Source of the DNA: Pseudocercospora fijiensis CIRAD86
Taxonomy: Eukaryota; Ascomycota; Dothideomycetes; Mycosphaerellales; Mycosphaerellaceae
Direction: 5' to 3'
DNA length: 64,000 nt
Assembly: GCF_000340215.1 (NCBI RefSeq)
Contig: NW_006921536.1
Coordinates: 2,583-66,582, forward strand
The position numbers and the translations under genes were made by a program. Below are positions 1 to 12,542 of the stretch, piece by piece. How positions within the stretch are numbered: the stretch's first letter is position 1; each line of letters begins with the position of its first letter. A model generated the notes under the pieces. That model saw nothing but the letters and a program-made list of their open reading frames with translations. It was not told the DNA's origin and did no database searches.

Positions 1-225
1 ACTTAACCGATCGAATCTAGCTATAAACGCTATCTCGCTAGCCGCCCGGGTACTATTAGGTATAGGTAGCGAACTAGGTAGGTTTATAATAATAAACTTA
101 TTACGTAGACCTCTAGTATTCGAGATAGTAGTAGCGATCTCCTAAGCGGTCGGCTTTAGGGGTCTAGGTAAGGGAGTAGATAGAGGAGTAGGTAGTATAT
201 CTAAGCGATTAGTAAGTTCGCTATT

Positions 226-311
226 ACTTAAAGACGGCGAAGGATTACGTAGTAAATTATCGTTAACACTTAGAGACAGCGAAGGATTACGTAGTAGATT
301 ATCGTTAACTA
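226..311 (-). repeat. 42-bp tandem duplication in the tail of the SNF2-like gene
   Basis: Two adjacent 42-bp copies (about 226-268 and 269-311) differ at a few positions. On the minus strand each encodes a 14-residue Ser/Leu/Asn-rich unit in the same frame, as expected for expansion inside a low-complexity coding tail. Confidence 0.7.
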
Positions 312-866
312 TAGCTAGCCGCGGGCTCGGAGGTAGAGGAAGTAGTAGATCGCCGTTTACCGTACCTAGGGATAGAGGAGGTAGAGGTAGCGATAGAGAT
401 AGTAGAGGACTATCTAGCGGCGGTAGTAATATATAAGCTTTCTTCTACGCTACGGCTACCTTCTCCGCCTAGCGCTCCTTAAATACTATTAGTTAATCCT
501 CGTAGTTATCCTATATCCTAATAAGGCTCTAAAGCTCGCGTAGTAACTTTCGAACCTAGGCGTAGGCTAGATCGGTCGCCTTTATAGCGTTTAGTTTCTA
601 GTTTACTATAGTAACTAATTCGTACTACTTACTATTAATAATACTATTTTCGACTTCCTCGCCGAGGGATAATACGTTAGGCTTCTAAGGCGGCTACTCT
701 TTATCCTCTTCTAGGGAAGGGATAGTCTATATTAGGGAGAACGGAGGTCTCTCTTATCGAAGCTATAGAGGGACTACTATACCCTCCTACTCTACTATAT
801 AGGTAAGGCCGTTAAGGATATAGTCGGATAGCGAGTCGACCTAGTTATAGAACTAGAATACGATAT

Positions 867-942
867 CTATAATCGTTGTTAGTATTAACTTAGAAACATT
901 TAGAAGAAACTTTAGGTATATACTTAAAGTATATAATAATAG
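867..942 (-). other. Intron in the SNF2-like gene, containing a palindromic element
   Basis: On the minus strand a perfect TACTAAC branch site (plus-strand 878-884) is followed by a short spacer and ATTATAG ending at 867. The donor is probably GTATAT inside or just upstream of the palindrome at 906-959; GTATAT is what RIP would make of GTATGT. The 3' boundary is well supported and the 5' boundary is approximate. Confidence 0.55.
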
Positions 943-959
943 GTATATACCTAAAGTTT
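906..959. repeat. Palindromic short element, copy 1 (intronic)
   Basis: It begins GAAACTTTAGGTATATAC and ends with the inverted form GTATATACCTAAAGTTT. Each half contains its own smaller palindrome (AGGTATATACCT). It lies next to a TACTAAC branch site in an intron of the SNF2-like gene. Confidence 0.75.
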
Positions 960-2087
960 GAATAGGAGAATATACCGGTTCTACTTAAGTGCGCTAGCTT
1001 TGCGGCATCTCTATATATAAGCTAGTCGGCGTAGTACTATACGATACGATTAACCTTATCTTATTTAATAGTTAGAGGCCTAGTCTTACGCTAGATATAC
1101 TAACGGTCCTTAACGTACTTAGCGACTAGCTTAATATAGAGCTTATCTACTTAGTCCGGTTCTAGGTCGTCGTTACCGAGCTAGTCGTCGTAGTTTCCTT
1201 TAGCCTTCTCCTAGACCTATCCGATAACCTTATAAGTAACCGTACCGCTATATACTAAACGGAATAGCGTCTCGTTCGGTAATAGGTTCTTTGCGGTAGG
1301 ATCTATAATATTAGCCTATACGTTACTAGTACGAGGGGAGTATACGCTATATATAGTACGTAGTAGAGCGTCGGCTATAACCGTATAGATACGCGTCTCG
1401 ATAGACTCTTAAATAAGGCCGGTCGGCTCCTCTGCGGTATCGTTTTCGCGTCGCTTAGTATTATTATTTTAGAAAGGGTAGTCTCGTATAATAACCTCTA
1501 TATCTTCCGGGCTAAGAGTATAGGTAGAGCGAATCTACTTAAGGAACCGCACTTTATACTTATACTATAAGGCCTAATCGATACTCTCGTCGATATTTAA
1601 GGTATAGACTATTATATCGTATTCTTAGCCTATACGGTAAAGTCGACCGCTAGCTTAGTACTTAATACGGAACGAAACGGCGTCGAGTATAACTATAAAG
1701 AAAGCTACCTTCTAGTAGTTAGCGGACTCGGCTCCTATACGCGAAGAGATAATTATAATTTTAACGCTAGGGTCGTTTAGGAAGGCGCGCTCGGCTAGGA
1801 CGCGGCTACGATTGCTAATACTAGCGCGGATTATAATATATAGAATCTAGAGTAGGCCGCAAATAGCCTCGATAATTAGGAGCGAAATAGGTTCGTAGGC
1901 CTAGACTACGAGCTTTAGTAACTCGATAAGTACGATATTTCGGACGATCTCTAGGAAAGTATAATACTTCGGGGATACGCGGTAGAGGAAGTTAAGGTAG
2001 CTAAATCGATCCGAGGGCGGTAGTATCTAGAGATCGCCCTTAAGGAATATATAAAGGTACGTAAAAGGGTCGATAGACCTATTAGTC

Positions 2088-2190
2088 CTATAATAAAAGA
2101 TTAGCAATATCTAAAATATAGAAACTTTAGGTATATACCTAAATCGTAGCTAAAAAAGGTATATACCTAAAGTTTTAGAAAACTTATAAT
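2088..2190 (-). other. Probable intron in the SNF2-like gene around palindromic copy 2
   Basis: On the minus strand TGCTAATC (plus-strand 2099-2106) is followed by a T-rich stretch and TATAG ending at 2088, a standard fungal branch and acceptor. The donor is unclear: the GTATAT in the palindrome, or a site slightly upstream. Coding sequence resumes at once on the 3' side. Confidence 0.5.
2121..2176. repeat. Palindromic short element, copy 2 (intronic)
   Basis: GAAACTTTAGGTATATACCTAAA and its inverted counterpart are separated by a short AT-rich spacer. It has the same architecture as the copies at 906 and 5355 and sits inside a probable intron. Confidence 0.75.
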
Positions 2191-3607
2191 AAGTTAATAA
2201 GCTTAGCACTCGTATCTAAGCGGCGCCTTAGTATAACCGAGCTAATAGGGTTATTAGAGGTTAGTATAAGCTAACGGCGTAGGCTAGTACTATAACCGGT
2301 CTTATCGTCTTCGTCTATAGTATATAGACGCTTACTGTCTACCGTATTAGTAAACTACCTATAGGCTCTATTATAGATCGTATAGCTAGTATCGTCTATA
2401 CGAATCTCGATATTATAGAAGTATATAGGTAGGATATCGGTACCGATACGATAGTTAACGCTATTCGCGACGATCGTTTAGCCCTTAATATAGCGGATTT
2501 AGACTAGACTTAGAAGTAGTAGTATTACGAAGCCGATATTTATCGTACTACCTATCGCCTTATAGATCGCTTTAGAATAGAGCGCGGCTAGGTAGTACTA
2601 GTTAAGTAGGAGATCGGGGCAGCCCGTAAGCCTATACGGGGTATCTAGAATCTTACTCTAGTTACGGTCGTAGAGTATCTCGAACTTATAAGATAGACGT
2701 CTATATTTATCGACGTTTATACCGTTCTTCTTAAGATTAGAACCTAAATCTAGGAGGTTCTTAACTTAGCGCTAACTAAAGCGGACAATCGACGCTATAT
2801 TATATACGTAGTTACGAATAACTATAGCAGTAATAATAGCTATACTATTCTACGGTTGTAACTTATATAATACGTCGGTCTAATTAGCCTTAGGGTTACC
2901 TACCGTATAACCCTCGTCGGCCGCGATAAGAGAGAAGGAGTCTTTAGGGATAAGTAGAACGTTTAATATTATAAGGTCCGCCTACTAGAGGTCGGCAAGC
3001 GTAGTGCCTCTATTCTCGTCGTTTAAGACATCGCCCGCGAGGCCGTCGACGTCCTCGTTATCTTCGTTAATAGCTATAGTTCGCTTCTTAGAGACCCTAA
3101 CGGTCGATCCGACCTCGAGGATCTATCTAGGTAGTACTTAGTAGGTAGTAAGTACTAGATTGCGCGATATCTATTCGTTATCGCTATTCTAGGTAGCTAA
3201 CTAACTCTTTAGAGCCTCGAGGTTCGTAGGGATAGGCGTAGACTTAGTAAACTAATTATCTCGCTAATTCTTCTTAATACCGAGTAAATAGAACGTATAT
3301 ATATAGATATACTTAGAACGGTTACTCTCTAGATCGTAGAAGTATATACCGGTATTAGTAAGCTAAGCCGTAAGACTATTCGGTAGGTAGACGATAATCG
3401 GTAGGCGGTATTTAGGGCGTAGACTAAGCTCCGCTCTAGCCTTGTTTATAGAGGCATTACGATTAAATGCCTCGTCGCTAGCTTGTATCTTCTCGATAAT
3501 ATTACGCTTCTTAGGCGTTTAGTCGAGGGGGAACTAGTCGGGATAGTCTACTAGGTACTTCGTAGTAGTATTAGTTATTACGACGCTTACGCGGGAACGG
3601 ACTTTGT

Positions 3608-3771
3608 CTAGATAAGAAAAGTTAGTAAAGGTTTTGTTAGTAGGAAGGAACTTTAGGCGTATACCTAAAAATTATAACGATTAGAAATAATAAAACTTTA
3701 GGCGCGTACCTAAATCTCGTAAGAATAGGTACGTACCTAAAGTTTTATAATAAATCGTAGGGAAAGCTTAC
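3608..3771 (-). other. Intron of about 164 nt in the SNF2-like gene, with tandem palindromic elements
   Basis: Minus strand: the donor GTAAGC starts at 3771, right after the exon carrying the Walker A-like motif. Two perfect TACTAAC branch motifs lie at plus-strand 3636-3642 and 3621-3627, followed by TTATCTAG ending at 3608. The next exon continues in a long readable frame. The middle of the intron is filled by the palindromic repeats at 3648-3746. This is the best-defined intron in the window. Confidence 0.7.
3648..3746. repeat. Palindromic short elements, copy 3 (one half plus one full copy, intronic)
   Basis: A half element (ACTTTAGGCGTATACCTAAA) is followed by a full inverted pair ending GTACGTACCTAAAGTTTT. 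All of it lies within the 3608-3771 intron. Confidence 0.75.
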
Positions 3772-5317
3772 TATCGTAGACCTTAATCTAGCGGGTAGTC
3801 TCTTTCGCTATCTCGTAGATCGTAACGAGGACCTAAATAGTCTTACCGAGGCTAACGTCGTCGCCTATAATAGCGAACCGAGTAGGAGAGAGCATTATAC
3901 GCTTAAGGTACGCTATACTAGTTACCTGCTAAGGCTATAAGCTTAGCCCGTAGTATGTAGCCTTAAACCCTAACTTAGTAAAGCTGTCTAGTACGCTTAA
4001 TATTTCGGGTATAATATCGAGCGAAGTATAGGCGTCCTCGAACGTAGGTACCTTAGCGCTCTTCTAGTTTATAGCGGAGTTAATAAGCGCAAATATCTTA
4101 CTATCGATAACTAGGGTACTATCGGTATTATAGGCGCTAGTACGCTTGTTATTAGTGTCTTCGGCGTAACGCTATTAGAAGGCTTATACTTCGCCTATAT
4201 TAACCTTAGGTATTACGGTATCGAACCCTAGGCGCTCGATCTTAGTAGGATCGCTAAAAAGCTATAGATATAGACGCGCGCTACCGGTAGTAAGGATAAT
4301 GTTATTAATATAGGCGATACGCGCCTTGTTATTAGCAAAGTTGTCTAGGCGTAGGCTAGTCTCTAGATTTATATTACCGCGCTTAGACAAAATATCGAAT
4401 GTCTTAAGCGTAGTATCCGGATCGGTATTACTTTATATACGCTATATCTCCGTAGTAGTAGATCTATCGTATAGACCCTTCTTAACGAGGTTTAGTAATG
4501 TCTCTATAATATTGCCTATACGCTCTTCCTACTCTTTAGTATTTACTCGGCTAGCCTTCGGGTTAATATAGACCGGGGTAGTAGTAGTAGCGACGCGGGA
4601 GATCCTTATCGGCTCGAGTAATAGGTTAACCGAGGCGTTATTATTCTTATTCTTTATCTTATTGTATAGGTATAAGAGTAGTAGTCCTCGATAGAGGTCT
4701 TCTCCGTATATCTCTAGTTCTAGGACTAGGTAGACTAGCTAGAGAGTAGGTCTATAAAGCGTAGTAGGAGTGCCTACGAAGAACGTAGGAATATACGCTA
4801 GATCTAGCCGATCGATTATAGGATCGAGGGAGTCTAGAATAACCTTTATCTTCTATACGGCGCAGATGCAGACAAAGGCTATACGCTTTAGGTTGCCCTT
4901 AACGGTATCGGGATAGCGCGGGCCTATAAGAGCGCGATCTGCCTCGTCGTCGTCCTCCGCCGTTATACTCTTAACCTTAATCTAGCCTTTAGTAAAGCTA
5001 GAGATAGTCTTAAGGATCTTATTCGGCGTAAGCTAGAGTCGGTAGCTCTACTAGTTACCGCTATCTTTCTCGTCGATATCTATCTTATCGACGTCGTTAT
5101 TAGGGTCTTACTCTACTATATCGTCTAAACCTTAGGCGTCTTCGCTATCGCTAACGTATTCTAATAAAACGGGCTGTTTGCCCTTACGCTTAGTCGGTCT
5201 AGCTTTGCGCCGAGTACCCGCTAGGGGTCTAGCGTACTTAGCCGACGCGCTCTCGTGTTTACTAAATATTCGCTATAATAACTTAGTACTGTTCTAGAGA
5301 GGAGAATTAAGAATATA

Positions 5318-5515
5318 GAAACTTTAGGCGTATACCTAAATTATAAACCTTCGAAGAAACTTTAGGTACGTACCTATTTAATATATAGAATAGGTATATA
5401 CCTAAAGTTTTATCTTTAGAGTTAACTTAAGGCGTATACCTAAATCGTAGTATTTTAAGGAAACTTTAGGTACGTACCTATTTAACGCGTAGAATAGGTA
5501 TATACCTAAAGTTTT
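5318..5515. repeat. Cluster of palindromic short elements, copy 4 (tandemly duplicated)
   Basis: A half element (5318-5341), a full element (5355-5411), a diverged half (5427-5444) and a second full element (5459-5515). The two full copies share their flanks, so a unit of about 104 bp was duplicated in tandem. On the minus strand a CTTAAT...CTCTCTAG acceptor-like sequence follows at about 5294, so the cluster is probably intronic too. Confidence 0.7.
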
Positions 5516-6149
5516 ATCTTTTAAGTAGAATCGATATAACGGTAAAGGAAAAAAAGAATAAAAAAAAGGGGATATACTTAGGCCTATTATACTTACGACG
5601 CGATATAAGTAGAAATACTTAAACGCTAGCTCGAGCTTCGCTATTATACGTACGAACTAGTCGCCGACTAGGATCTCTATAGCTCCTACGGTAGTCTCGT
5701 TCTTAATAGATCTAGCGGAGTAGGCGGCTATATAGACACCTTAACTATAGGATAGGGCCGTTACTACGCCGCGGGTCTTGTCTATAATGTCCTTAAAGCT
5801 ATGAACGCGACCTTCCTTAAACCTCTACTCGGCTAGGTTAAGCTTATCTTAGTCTATCTCTATACCGATAGTCTTGTCCTACTTAGCTTTAGTTGACTTC
5901 TTAGGCGTATTAGCGGTCTTAGCCTTCTTTGCTAGCGACTCTTTCGGGGAAGGATCGCCGAGGCTAAGTAGTAGGGTATACTACTTCTTAGTAGTAGACG
6001 TCGGGGTTTAGGGCGGGTCGCTTAGCGGACTAGTACCTAATTTGCGCTTGCGCGCGCTAGGGATAAGTAGGGAACTTATAGCTACAGTTTTTTCGCGATT
6101 ATAGTAATATATTTCTTTCGAAAATAGTTTAACTATTAGTGTTTTTAAA

Positions 6150-6170
6150 GAAACTTTAGGTGTGCACCTA
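6150..6170. repeat. Half palindromic short element (upstream of the SNF2-like gene)
   Basis: A single arm, GAAACTTTAGGTGTGCACCTA, lies in the spacer between the divergent SNF2-like gene and the plus-strand gene at about 6.4 kb. It keeps GTGTGCAC, with fewer RIP changes than other copies. Confidence 0.6.
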
Positions 6171-6435
6171 TTCTAGTACTAGTAATAGTAAGTGCTATAG
6201 AAGGTTAATATTAATATTTAAGTTAAGAAGAGGGAGCAGGTTTATAAAAGAAGAAAAGTTGTATTGCGTACGGACTACGTGTTTGCCGCTAGCGGCATAT
6301 CCCGCGTCTAATAGCGATGTTTGCTTTTAACGCTTACCCGTACTAGTATTAGGTAATAGCCTATAAGGTTATATAAGGTTATGTAAGGTATAACGTAAGG
6401 AAATTTTAGGTACGCACCTAAAGTTCTATTAAACG
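6171..6435. other. Divergent intergenic spacer
   Basis: This spacer lies between a minus-strand and a plus-strand coding frame, so it may once have been a bidirectional promoter. It holds another palindrome arm pair at 6400-6425 (AAATTTTAGGTACGCACCTAAAG) and three imperfect direct repeats of the type TATAAGGTTA at about 6361-6391. I see no clear core promoter motif. Confidence 0.4.
6400..6425. repeat. Compact palindromic short element (intergenic)
   Basis: A single palindrome AATTTTAGGTACGCACCTAAAG in the divergent spacer, related to the intronic copies but without the second arm. Confidence 0.6.
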
Positions 6436-8074
6436 CTTATTATTGCTACTTACTATAATAACCTTATACTACTGTCTAATTAAGGCGAGGATATTATTCT
6501 CCGAACTATCGATCGAGCTAAAGGATTAAATCCTACGCTACCTAGTAAACGTTAGGTATAGAGACTATAAAGTCTAGGTTGCTTATAACTATAGTATAGA
6601 TAGGGAGTAGTAGATACAATATAAGCGCTAGCCGGCGGGGTTCGGTATCGATAGTTAGACTCGAACTATCGCGTAGGATTAGATATATACGGCGGTCCTA
6701 GTCGCTCTCTATATTAACGGTAGTCCCGAATTGCGACCCTTATTATATATACCTATACTTACTAACTACGGCGACGAAGCGGTTCGGATAGTAATAGCGA
6801 GTATACGGCCTAGTCTCCGGTTTAGCGAGGTCGTAATTAAGACGAAGTCGGATCCTCCTTTGCCTATTAAGAAGCGTAAACGCCACTTCTCGTTATTACC
6901 GGTACAAAGTTTAACGATATATATCCGTATACTCTCGATTATATAGGGTAGTTGCTTGCTACCTTATTGTCCTTAGCGGCTAGCGCCGACGCCCGAGAAT
7001 ATACTATAGGAGACGTCTTATAAGGTATTAATTAATGCGAGTAGCTATAATAATAGTAGGCCTAGTACGATAGCACAATTGTTAGCCGCATTTAGACCGC
7101 TATATAGTCTCGGGAATAACCTTTACCTATACGATAGAGAACGTAGTTAAAGGAGGCTCGACGAATATATTAACTTAAGCTCGGAGAGTGTACTAAGGCA
7201 GTAGTCGCGGTCTATATACGACTAATTGCTGTTCGTTAAGCACCTCGTAGACAACCTCTACTTAAGTTATTATAATACATTCTTCGGGTATCGTAGCTCG
7301 GCGTTAGTACCTCTACGACTCTACGACGTCGCCCTCGTATATTTCCGGTTTGTATAGACCTTACGTTCTAGACTCTAGGATATACGAGATAAGGATCGGC
7401 GGTAGTTAAAAGACGCATAGCAAAGTGCGGATAGATTAGCGGTATATACTAGATTTTGCTTAATGTCGGTCGCACTCGTATACGGCGGTTTTATATATAA
7501 TATTCTAGTTTCTCGCGCGGCGTAGCTACGGTCGCCGGATTATAGGAAGCACTAGTGTTTATATTAGATTGTTACCGATCTAGGTAATAAGACTAAAGGT
7601 ATATTTAGCCTTAAGCGTTATACTCGGTATAGACTCGATAAGAAAACTTAGCTATTAATACAGCATCGCTTCTTAGTTTATTACTATCTACCGGACTTTA
7701 ACGTTACGATAGCGGATATTAAGGCGCTTCGCTATAACCTTAAACTACTATATAGCGAGATAGAGTACGAGATCGGAATCGGGGCATTTAACCTCGAAGG
7801 TAACGTTAAAGTCTTAGGAACGATTATATATTAGTAGCGCTATAGTATCGCCTACCTAGCGAACGGTATAGCAGATATAACTCTAATCGAACTTCTAGAG
7901 GGGGAGGAGGCGTACGATAACGATATTACGCTCGTCGTACTATAGCGACTAAGTATAGCGAAGGAACGCGAGCTGCTAGTAATAGAAGAGGGTACGGCTA
8001 CTCTACGTAAAGTATCGACAGAGGAAGAGAACCCTACGCTACTTAAAGGTAATGTTCTTAGATTAGGTGTATAA
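6436..8074 (+). pseudogene. Degraded gene of unknown function with an F-box-like N-terminus
   Basis: One plus-strand frame runs from about 6436 to a TAA at 8074. It has roughly 25 internal TAA/TAG codons and no obvious frameshift, so an ancestral protein of about 540 residues was hit by RIP. Near the start (about 6480-6530) the residues LSIELKDxILRYL resemble the opening helices of an F-box. The middle has a basic KKRKRH patch (about 6870-6890), and the end is Glu/Leu-rich. An F-box protein would link a substrate to an SCF ubiquitin ligase, but only this short motif supports that. The gene is divergent from the SNF2-like gene and collinear with the next unknown gene. The coding call is firm; the function is not. 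Confidence 0.5.
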
Positions 8075-8786
8075 TACTACGATTATAGAAATAGTCTCCG
8101 CAATATTGAATTATATAAATAATTATATAAGCATGTAAATAAGTAATAACGTCTTTATTTAATCAATTATAGTCCTTCTAGCTTATATAACTACGTAATA
8201 ATTTCGTTCCTTAAGTAGTTAACTATATAAAGAATTTAGGGCCTATTAAGTAAAGTTAGTCTACCTCGTTGTCGTCCTCGATAACCCTATAGTATATATA
8301 AGGGTTAAGAGCTATAGTGATCTATATATTAAGTAGATAGTGTAATAGAATATCTAGCGGTGTTCTATAGCTCCGAGTAAATATAGATCGCTGTATATAG
8401 TAGTAGAGAACGCCTCTTCCGAGATGCTAATTTCCGACTTTATAGGTCGAGATTTCTACCTATACTATAAGGCTCTATCTCTAATAGCATAGTACAGCTT
8501 CCGGATAAAGAGAGGTTGGTACTATATAGCAATTTTGTTATTCTAAGCATATAGAACAATAATAGTATAATAGAATCCTATTATTCTCGACGCTAGTCTA
8601 GCAAAGTCGACAAAGTAATAAACCTAGATTATACGCTATTATATACGATAGGCTATCTGTTTATTTAGTAGTACGCTAGTCGCTCGCTATTTAATCTTAT
8701 TTAAGCGCTATCTACTTAGTTAACTAGCCTATATCTACTTCTTTAACTATACGATTGAATGTTATAGAGACTATACGTAAATAAAG

Positions 8787-8841
8787 GAACTTTAGGTATA
8801 TACCTATTCTACGCATTAAATAGGTGCGCACCTAAAGTTTC
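8787..8841. repeat. Palindromic short element (intergenic full copy)
   Basis: GAACTTTAGGTATATACCTA and the inverted TAGGTGCGCACCTAAAGTTT are separated by a spacer of about 15 bp. It has the same design as the intronic copies; one arm retains GTGCGCAC. Confidence 0.75.
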
Positions 8842-8872
8842 TTTATTAGTGTATACTTATTATATAACTACG

Positions 8873-8896
8873 GTTTTAGGCGTACGCCCGAAGTTT
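8873..8896. repeat. Diverged single palindrome of the same family
   Basis: GTTTTAGGCGTACGCCCGAAG lies 30 bp after the full copy. It is a compact, GC-richer variant of the same core. Confidence 0.45.
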
Positions 8897-8989
8897 TTGC
8901 TATTGTCGGCGCTATCTAGTAGCCGTATTAAGCGGTAGCTATACCTAGTGTTCGGCTAGCCTTACCTTACTATTTCGCGACGGAATCTA

Positions 8990-11900
8990 CTCGTCGTTAT
9001 CGTCGTCGTCGGCAGACGTAGAGTTACTATTATCTAGCCCTCTTAGTCGCTAAATCTGTCGCATCGCTATAAAGCAGTTAATAAGATCTTCGCTAATTAT
9101 CTACTATCCTTAATTACGGAGTAGATTAGGAGTATAGCGGTATATTATATAAAGTTGGTTCTTCTTTTTTACGGTACTAACGAGCGACTAATGCTACGGG
9201 ATAGTGCTATTCTAGATAAGGTTACTCGCGCTAACTAGGACGGCGGCTACCTACTTTACCTAGTATTAAGCGGTAGTACCGGGTATTTTCTTCTATCGAA
9301 CGGCTTAATAGATTTTGCTTTTATCGTAAGTAGGGAGGATGCGTATCTAATTTATTATATAACGCCCTATACTGCACTTAAACTATTACGCAATATCTAG
9401 GTAATCCCGACTAAGTAAGGCAAGTACGTCGAAATAGTACCTCGCCTACCTACGCTATAGTCGGCATTCCTAGCTATCGTAGCGAAAACCGTCGTCCTAG
9501 TTAAAGAGTAGCTAAAGGCGGGTTTGCTAGATAGCGGTAAATAAGGTAAAGCCGCCTTCTATAGCGTTACTACTACCGCCCCGGGCGACGATAATATTAG
9601 GTCTCCTACCTATTATCCGATATACGAGGTCGTACGAAAAGCTATAGAGACCGGCTCTCTCTTTATCGGTAACTTCCTCCGAGAAGAAGTAGCGTAACCG
9701 TATCTAATCCCTTAGGCGCTTATCGGGCTTTAAGAGTATACGGAGTATATAGCTAGTATAGCGGTATCTATATACCTAGCTTAATCGCTAAAGCGCCCGT
9801 TTAACGATACCTAGGTACTAATCCGAGTTGTTATCCTCTTCTAAGTCGTTACCCTTACGCTCCCTATACGCTACTCGATACGTTTAGTAGGTAGTAACGA
9901 ATTAGTCGATCGTCTCCTTTACGTAGTTATAGAAAGCTTACTCTAGCCTTCCCGAACCGGTAGCCTAGAGCTAGCTACGGAGGAAGTCGGTAGTATAGGC
10001 GGTCTACTAGAGCGCGGTAGTATAGAAGCGTAGTTGAACCTAGTTAAAGAGATCGGCTAGGAGCTAAGCGGCGTACGTAGTACGGAGGCTTACTATAATA
10101 TTTAAACCCCGACGACTTCCTTCCTACTCTCTATCGCCCGCGCCTAACTAGTCGTAACAATTACGAGAGAGTCTATACTTTATACTAAAGGAACTACTAT
10201 TGTAGGTCGTCGTTAGTAAGTCGAATAGTATATTAAGTATTGCTAACGTAGAGGCTTCCTTAACGGCGCGGGTTATACGATCGAGTTAGGCGGTATTTAC
10301 GCCTATATTAACGGACCTTTGCGAAAGGACTATATATATTACAAAGAGCTAGCGGTTTAACTGCAAACGTATAAAGTCGACGACGTGCTTACTCTCGAGT
10401 ACGAAGAAAGACTAGTAAGTGCGACGCCCGTTTACTCCCTCGGTTAGGCTTAGGCGAGTTATAGGTAGATTAGGCTAATAGAGTAGGTCCTAGTAAGTGC
10501 GAACCTCTCCTCGTACGCTAAAGGGAACAGTGCTCGAGGCGTAGCTATCTAGCGTATTATACGCCTATATAATTTCCGCTTTAAAGGCGTCTAAGATACG
10601 AGCTCGGCGAAATGTAGTATCTCGGGCAATAAGGGAAGTAACGGCGGCTACCTAGTCGATAGTAGACTAGGAGAATATAAGAAGCGGTAGTATTAACTAA
10701 CTAAAAATAGGTTCTGCCGTTCGGTTAATAGACGCGAAGAGATCCTTCGATATATTATATCCTTAGAAGAAGCCGATACTACTAAGCCGCTCTACGGACT
10801 TACGGAGTAGTTTGCCTCGGATACTATAAGCCTCTTATATACCGAACTACTAGTATACTTAAGGATGCTCGATGTTAAGGCCGCTAGTCTTCGTAACGCT
10901 ATAGGCTATCCGGTAAAGGGCGATAAGCGGAGATGCTACTACGTCTTCGACTACTAGTCTAGTAGGGATGTCTTCCTACGCGAGGTCGAACTAAGCGCGG
11001 TCTATATTACGATATATAGGGTTAAACTAGCGCTCGAGGGACTAATCGAGGAGTTCTTTAAGCTTTAGGGGAGTCTATACCTCTAGACGGATTTTGGTCC
11101 TATACTATATAATAACTAGTTCTATACGCCGCTAATATATATCTAAGTCTCGACGTAACCGACGTTCGATACCCTACTATAAACAATATAGTTATAGTAT
11201 AGCTACGTCGACTATAGGGTCTTAATTTGCCGGTAGCGGATCTATAATATCGTAAGAGATTTTACTAACGTTACGATTGTTACCTTCTACGCCTTATTTC
11301 TATCGAGCGTATACGCGATTATATACTTACTAGAAGGATAGGGGATAATATACGAGCACTCGAGAAGGATAAGTATCGCGAAGCGTAGGAATAAGGATAG
11401 TATTAACAAAGTAAGCCTATTTACGCTTGTTTATATAATAGCGACGTTGCCGGTCGATCTTCCGATTTCGATTCGCTTTAGGGAGTAGAAGGTTAGGGAA
11501 GAAGAGGTACGTATTAAATCTAGAAGCATCGAGTCTAGTCGCGATCCGTATATACTTATAGCGTTCGGGTCGTATCGGAGAGCGGCCTACTAGTATATAC
11601 TACTCGTAAGTAATAGTCTTTATAAAGCGAGGCGTATAGAATAACCGAATACCGGCTCTATAGGTCGTAAGTAAGGTTATAGGGAGGAGAAGTACGTTAA
11701 TGTCCTAGTATCGAGTAATATAAAATAGCTAATTAGCAGATATAAGGCATAACTTCTCGAGTAATAGGACCGTAGAAGGTATCCCGTTAACCTACCTAGC
11801 GAGGAGTCTACGCTAGTCGACGCCTCGGAGCTACTCGTATATATACGTCGGGAGCTTACTATACTCTACGACGTACGCAAGTATATCCGGGAGCTAGTAA

Positions 11901-12160
11901 AGTTAACTTTAGGCGAAGGTAGCGGTAGTGCCCTTAGTAACAAATTCTACGAGTATAACTTTAGGTAGTATCGGCTCCTCTTCTTCCGCGTCCGTATCCT
12001 AGTCTTAGGAATACTTATAAGAGTAACTATCTACGGCGAGCGCTTAGTAAAGTACTATCCGACTATAAGGGGTCGATATAATAGGTAGGTTATCTAGTTC
12101 CTCGTCGGAATCAACCCTAGCGTCGCTACTCGAAGGACTACTTAAATCCGATTAGATTAA
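8990..12160 (+). pseudogene. Large degraded gene of unknown function (about 1050 codons)
   Basis: A single plus-strand frame can be followed from about 8990 to about 12160. Its many TAA/TAG codons stand where Gln or Trp would be expected and there is no clear frameshift, so this was a protein of about 1000 residues. I recognise no family. Visible features are a mixed hydrophobic and charged N-terminal third, a central region with repeated short acidic and aromatic blocks (for example KRRCYYVFDY at about 10925-10955), a basic SIAKRRNK segment near 11380, and a Tyr/Arg-rich end. No membrane segments or Walker motifs were seen. It is collinear with the 6436-8074 gene; the spacer carries palindromic elements. 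It may have been cargo or a replication/transposition protein of a larger element, which is inference only. Confidence 0.5.
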
Positions 12161-12542
12161 ACTACTAGTTGCCGAAGGTACTTACGAGCTTTCGAGTATA
12201 ACGTCGCTATTATCGTCTCGACCCTACCGACCTCGCGGTAGCGTAGGTCGTAGCGGTAGTAGGGGTTCTAGTAAGGTAGGGCGCGGGTTACGCCCTCTAG
12301 GATTTAGCTAGATACGTAGTAGGAGCCCGCGTTATAGCTACGATAGGTAAGCTCTAGGACGAGGCCTTTATAAGCTCTCTCTTAAATTAGACCTAGTAAT
12401 ACTATCTCTTAATCTAGACGGGCTTCGCCTTAAGCTAGGGCTAGGAATGCTGTCTCTAGAATTAGACTTAGATATACTCGCGCTTATAATCGGTCGACTA
12501 CGCCGCACCGAGGCTAGTAGTTAATTCGTCCCGTCTCTTAAA

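Larger units (their letters stand above)
1..6090 (-). pseudogene. SNF2-family helicase/ATPase gene, RIP-degraded, running off the left edge
   Basis: A minus-strand frame is readable from about 6.09 kb to the left edge, interrupted almost only by TAA/TAG. SNF2 motifs appear in order. A Walker A-like GDDVSLGKTI (about 3838-3880) matches the usual DDMGLGKT with two changed residues. A DEAH-type box reads ADEGY (about 2901-2924). A motif VI-like GRLYRIG is at 1625-1648. The family comprises ATP-dependent DNA translocases that remodel chromatin or act in repair. After the helicase core come a Lys/Glu/Gln-rich, probably coiled-coil stretch (about 430-700) and a Pro/Ser/Leu-rich tail with a 14-residue tandem duplication (226-311). 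Several introns are visible, with TACTAAC-like branch sites, and palindromic repeats lie in at least three of them. Two genes fused by degradation cannot be excluded. The family call is firm; the subfamily is unknown. Confidence 0.8.
8075..8985. other. Intergenic spacer with palindromic elements
   Basis: No convincing long frame. The start is AT-rich and could be a 3' flank. Two palindromic short elements lie at 8787-8841 and 8873-8896. No RNA gene was recognised. Confidence 0.4.

Noticed and set aside
4326..4571. 81-codon plus-strand frame
   Set aside because: It is antisense to the readable SNF2-like minus-strand frame and has no family features; a chance frame.
6731..6946. 71-codon frame as a complete small gene
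   Set aside because: It is an undamaged stretch inside the longer degraded plus-strand frame (6436-8074), with a TTG at its start and RIP-type stops on both sides.
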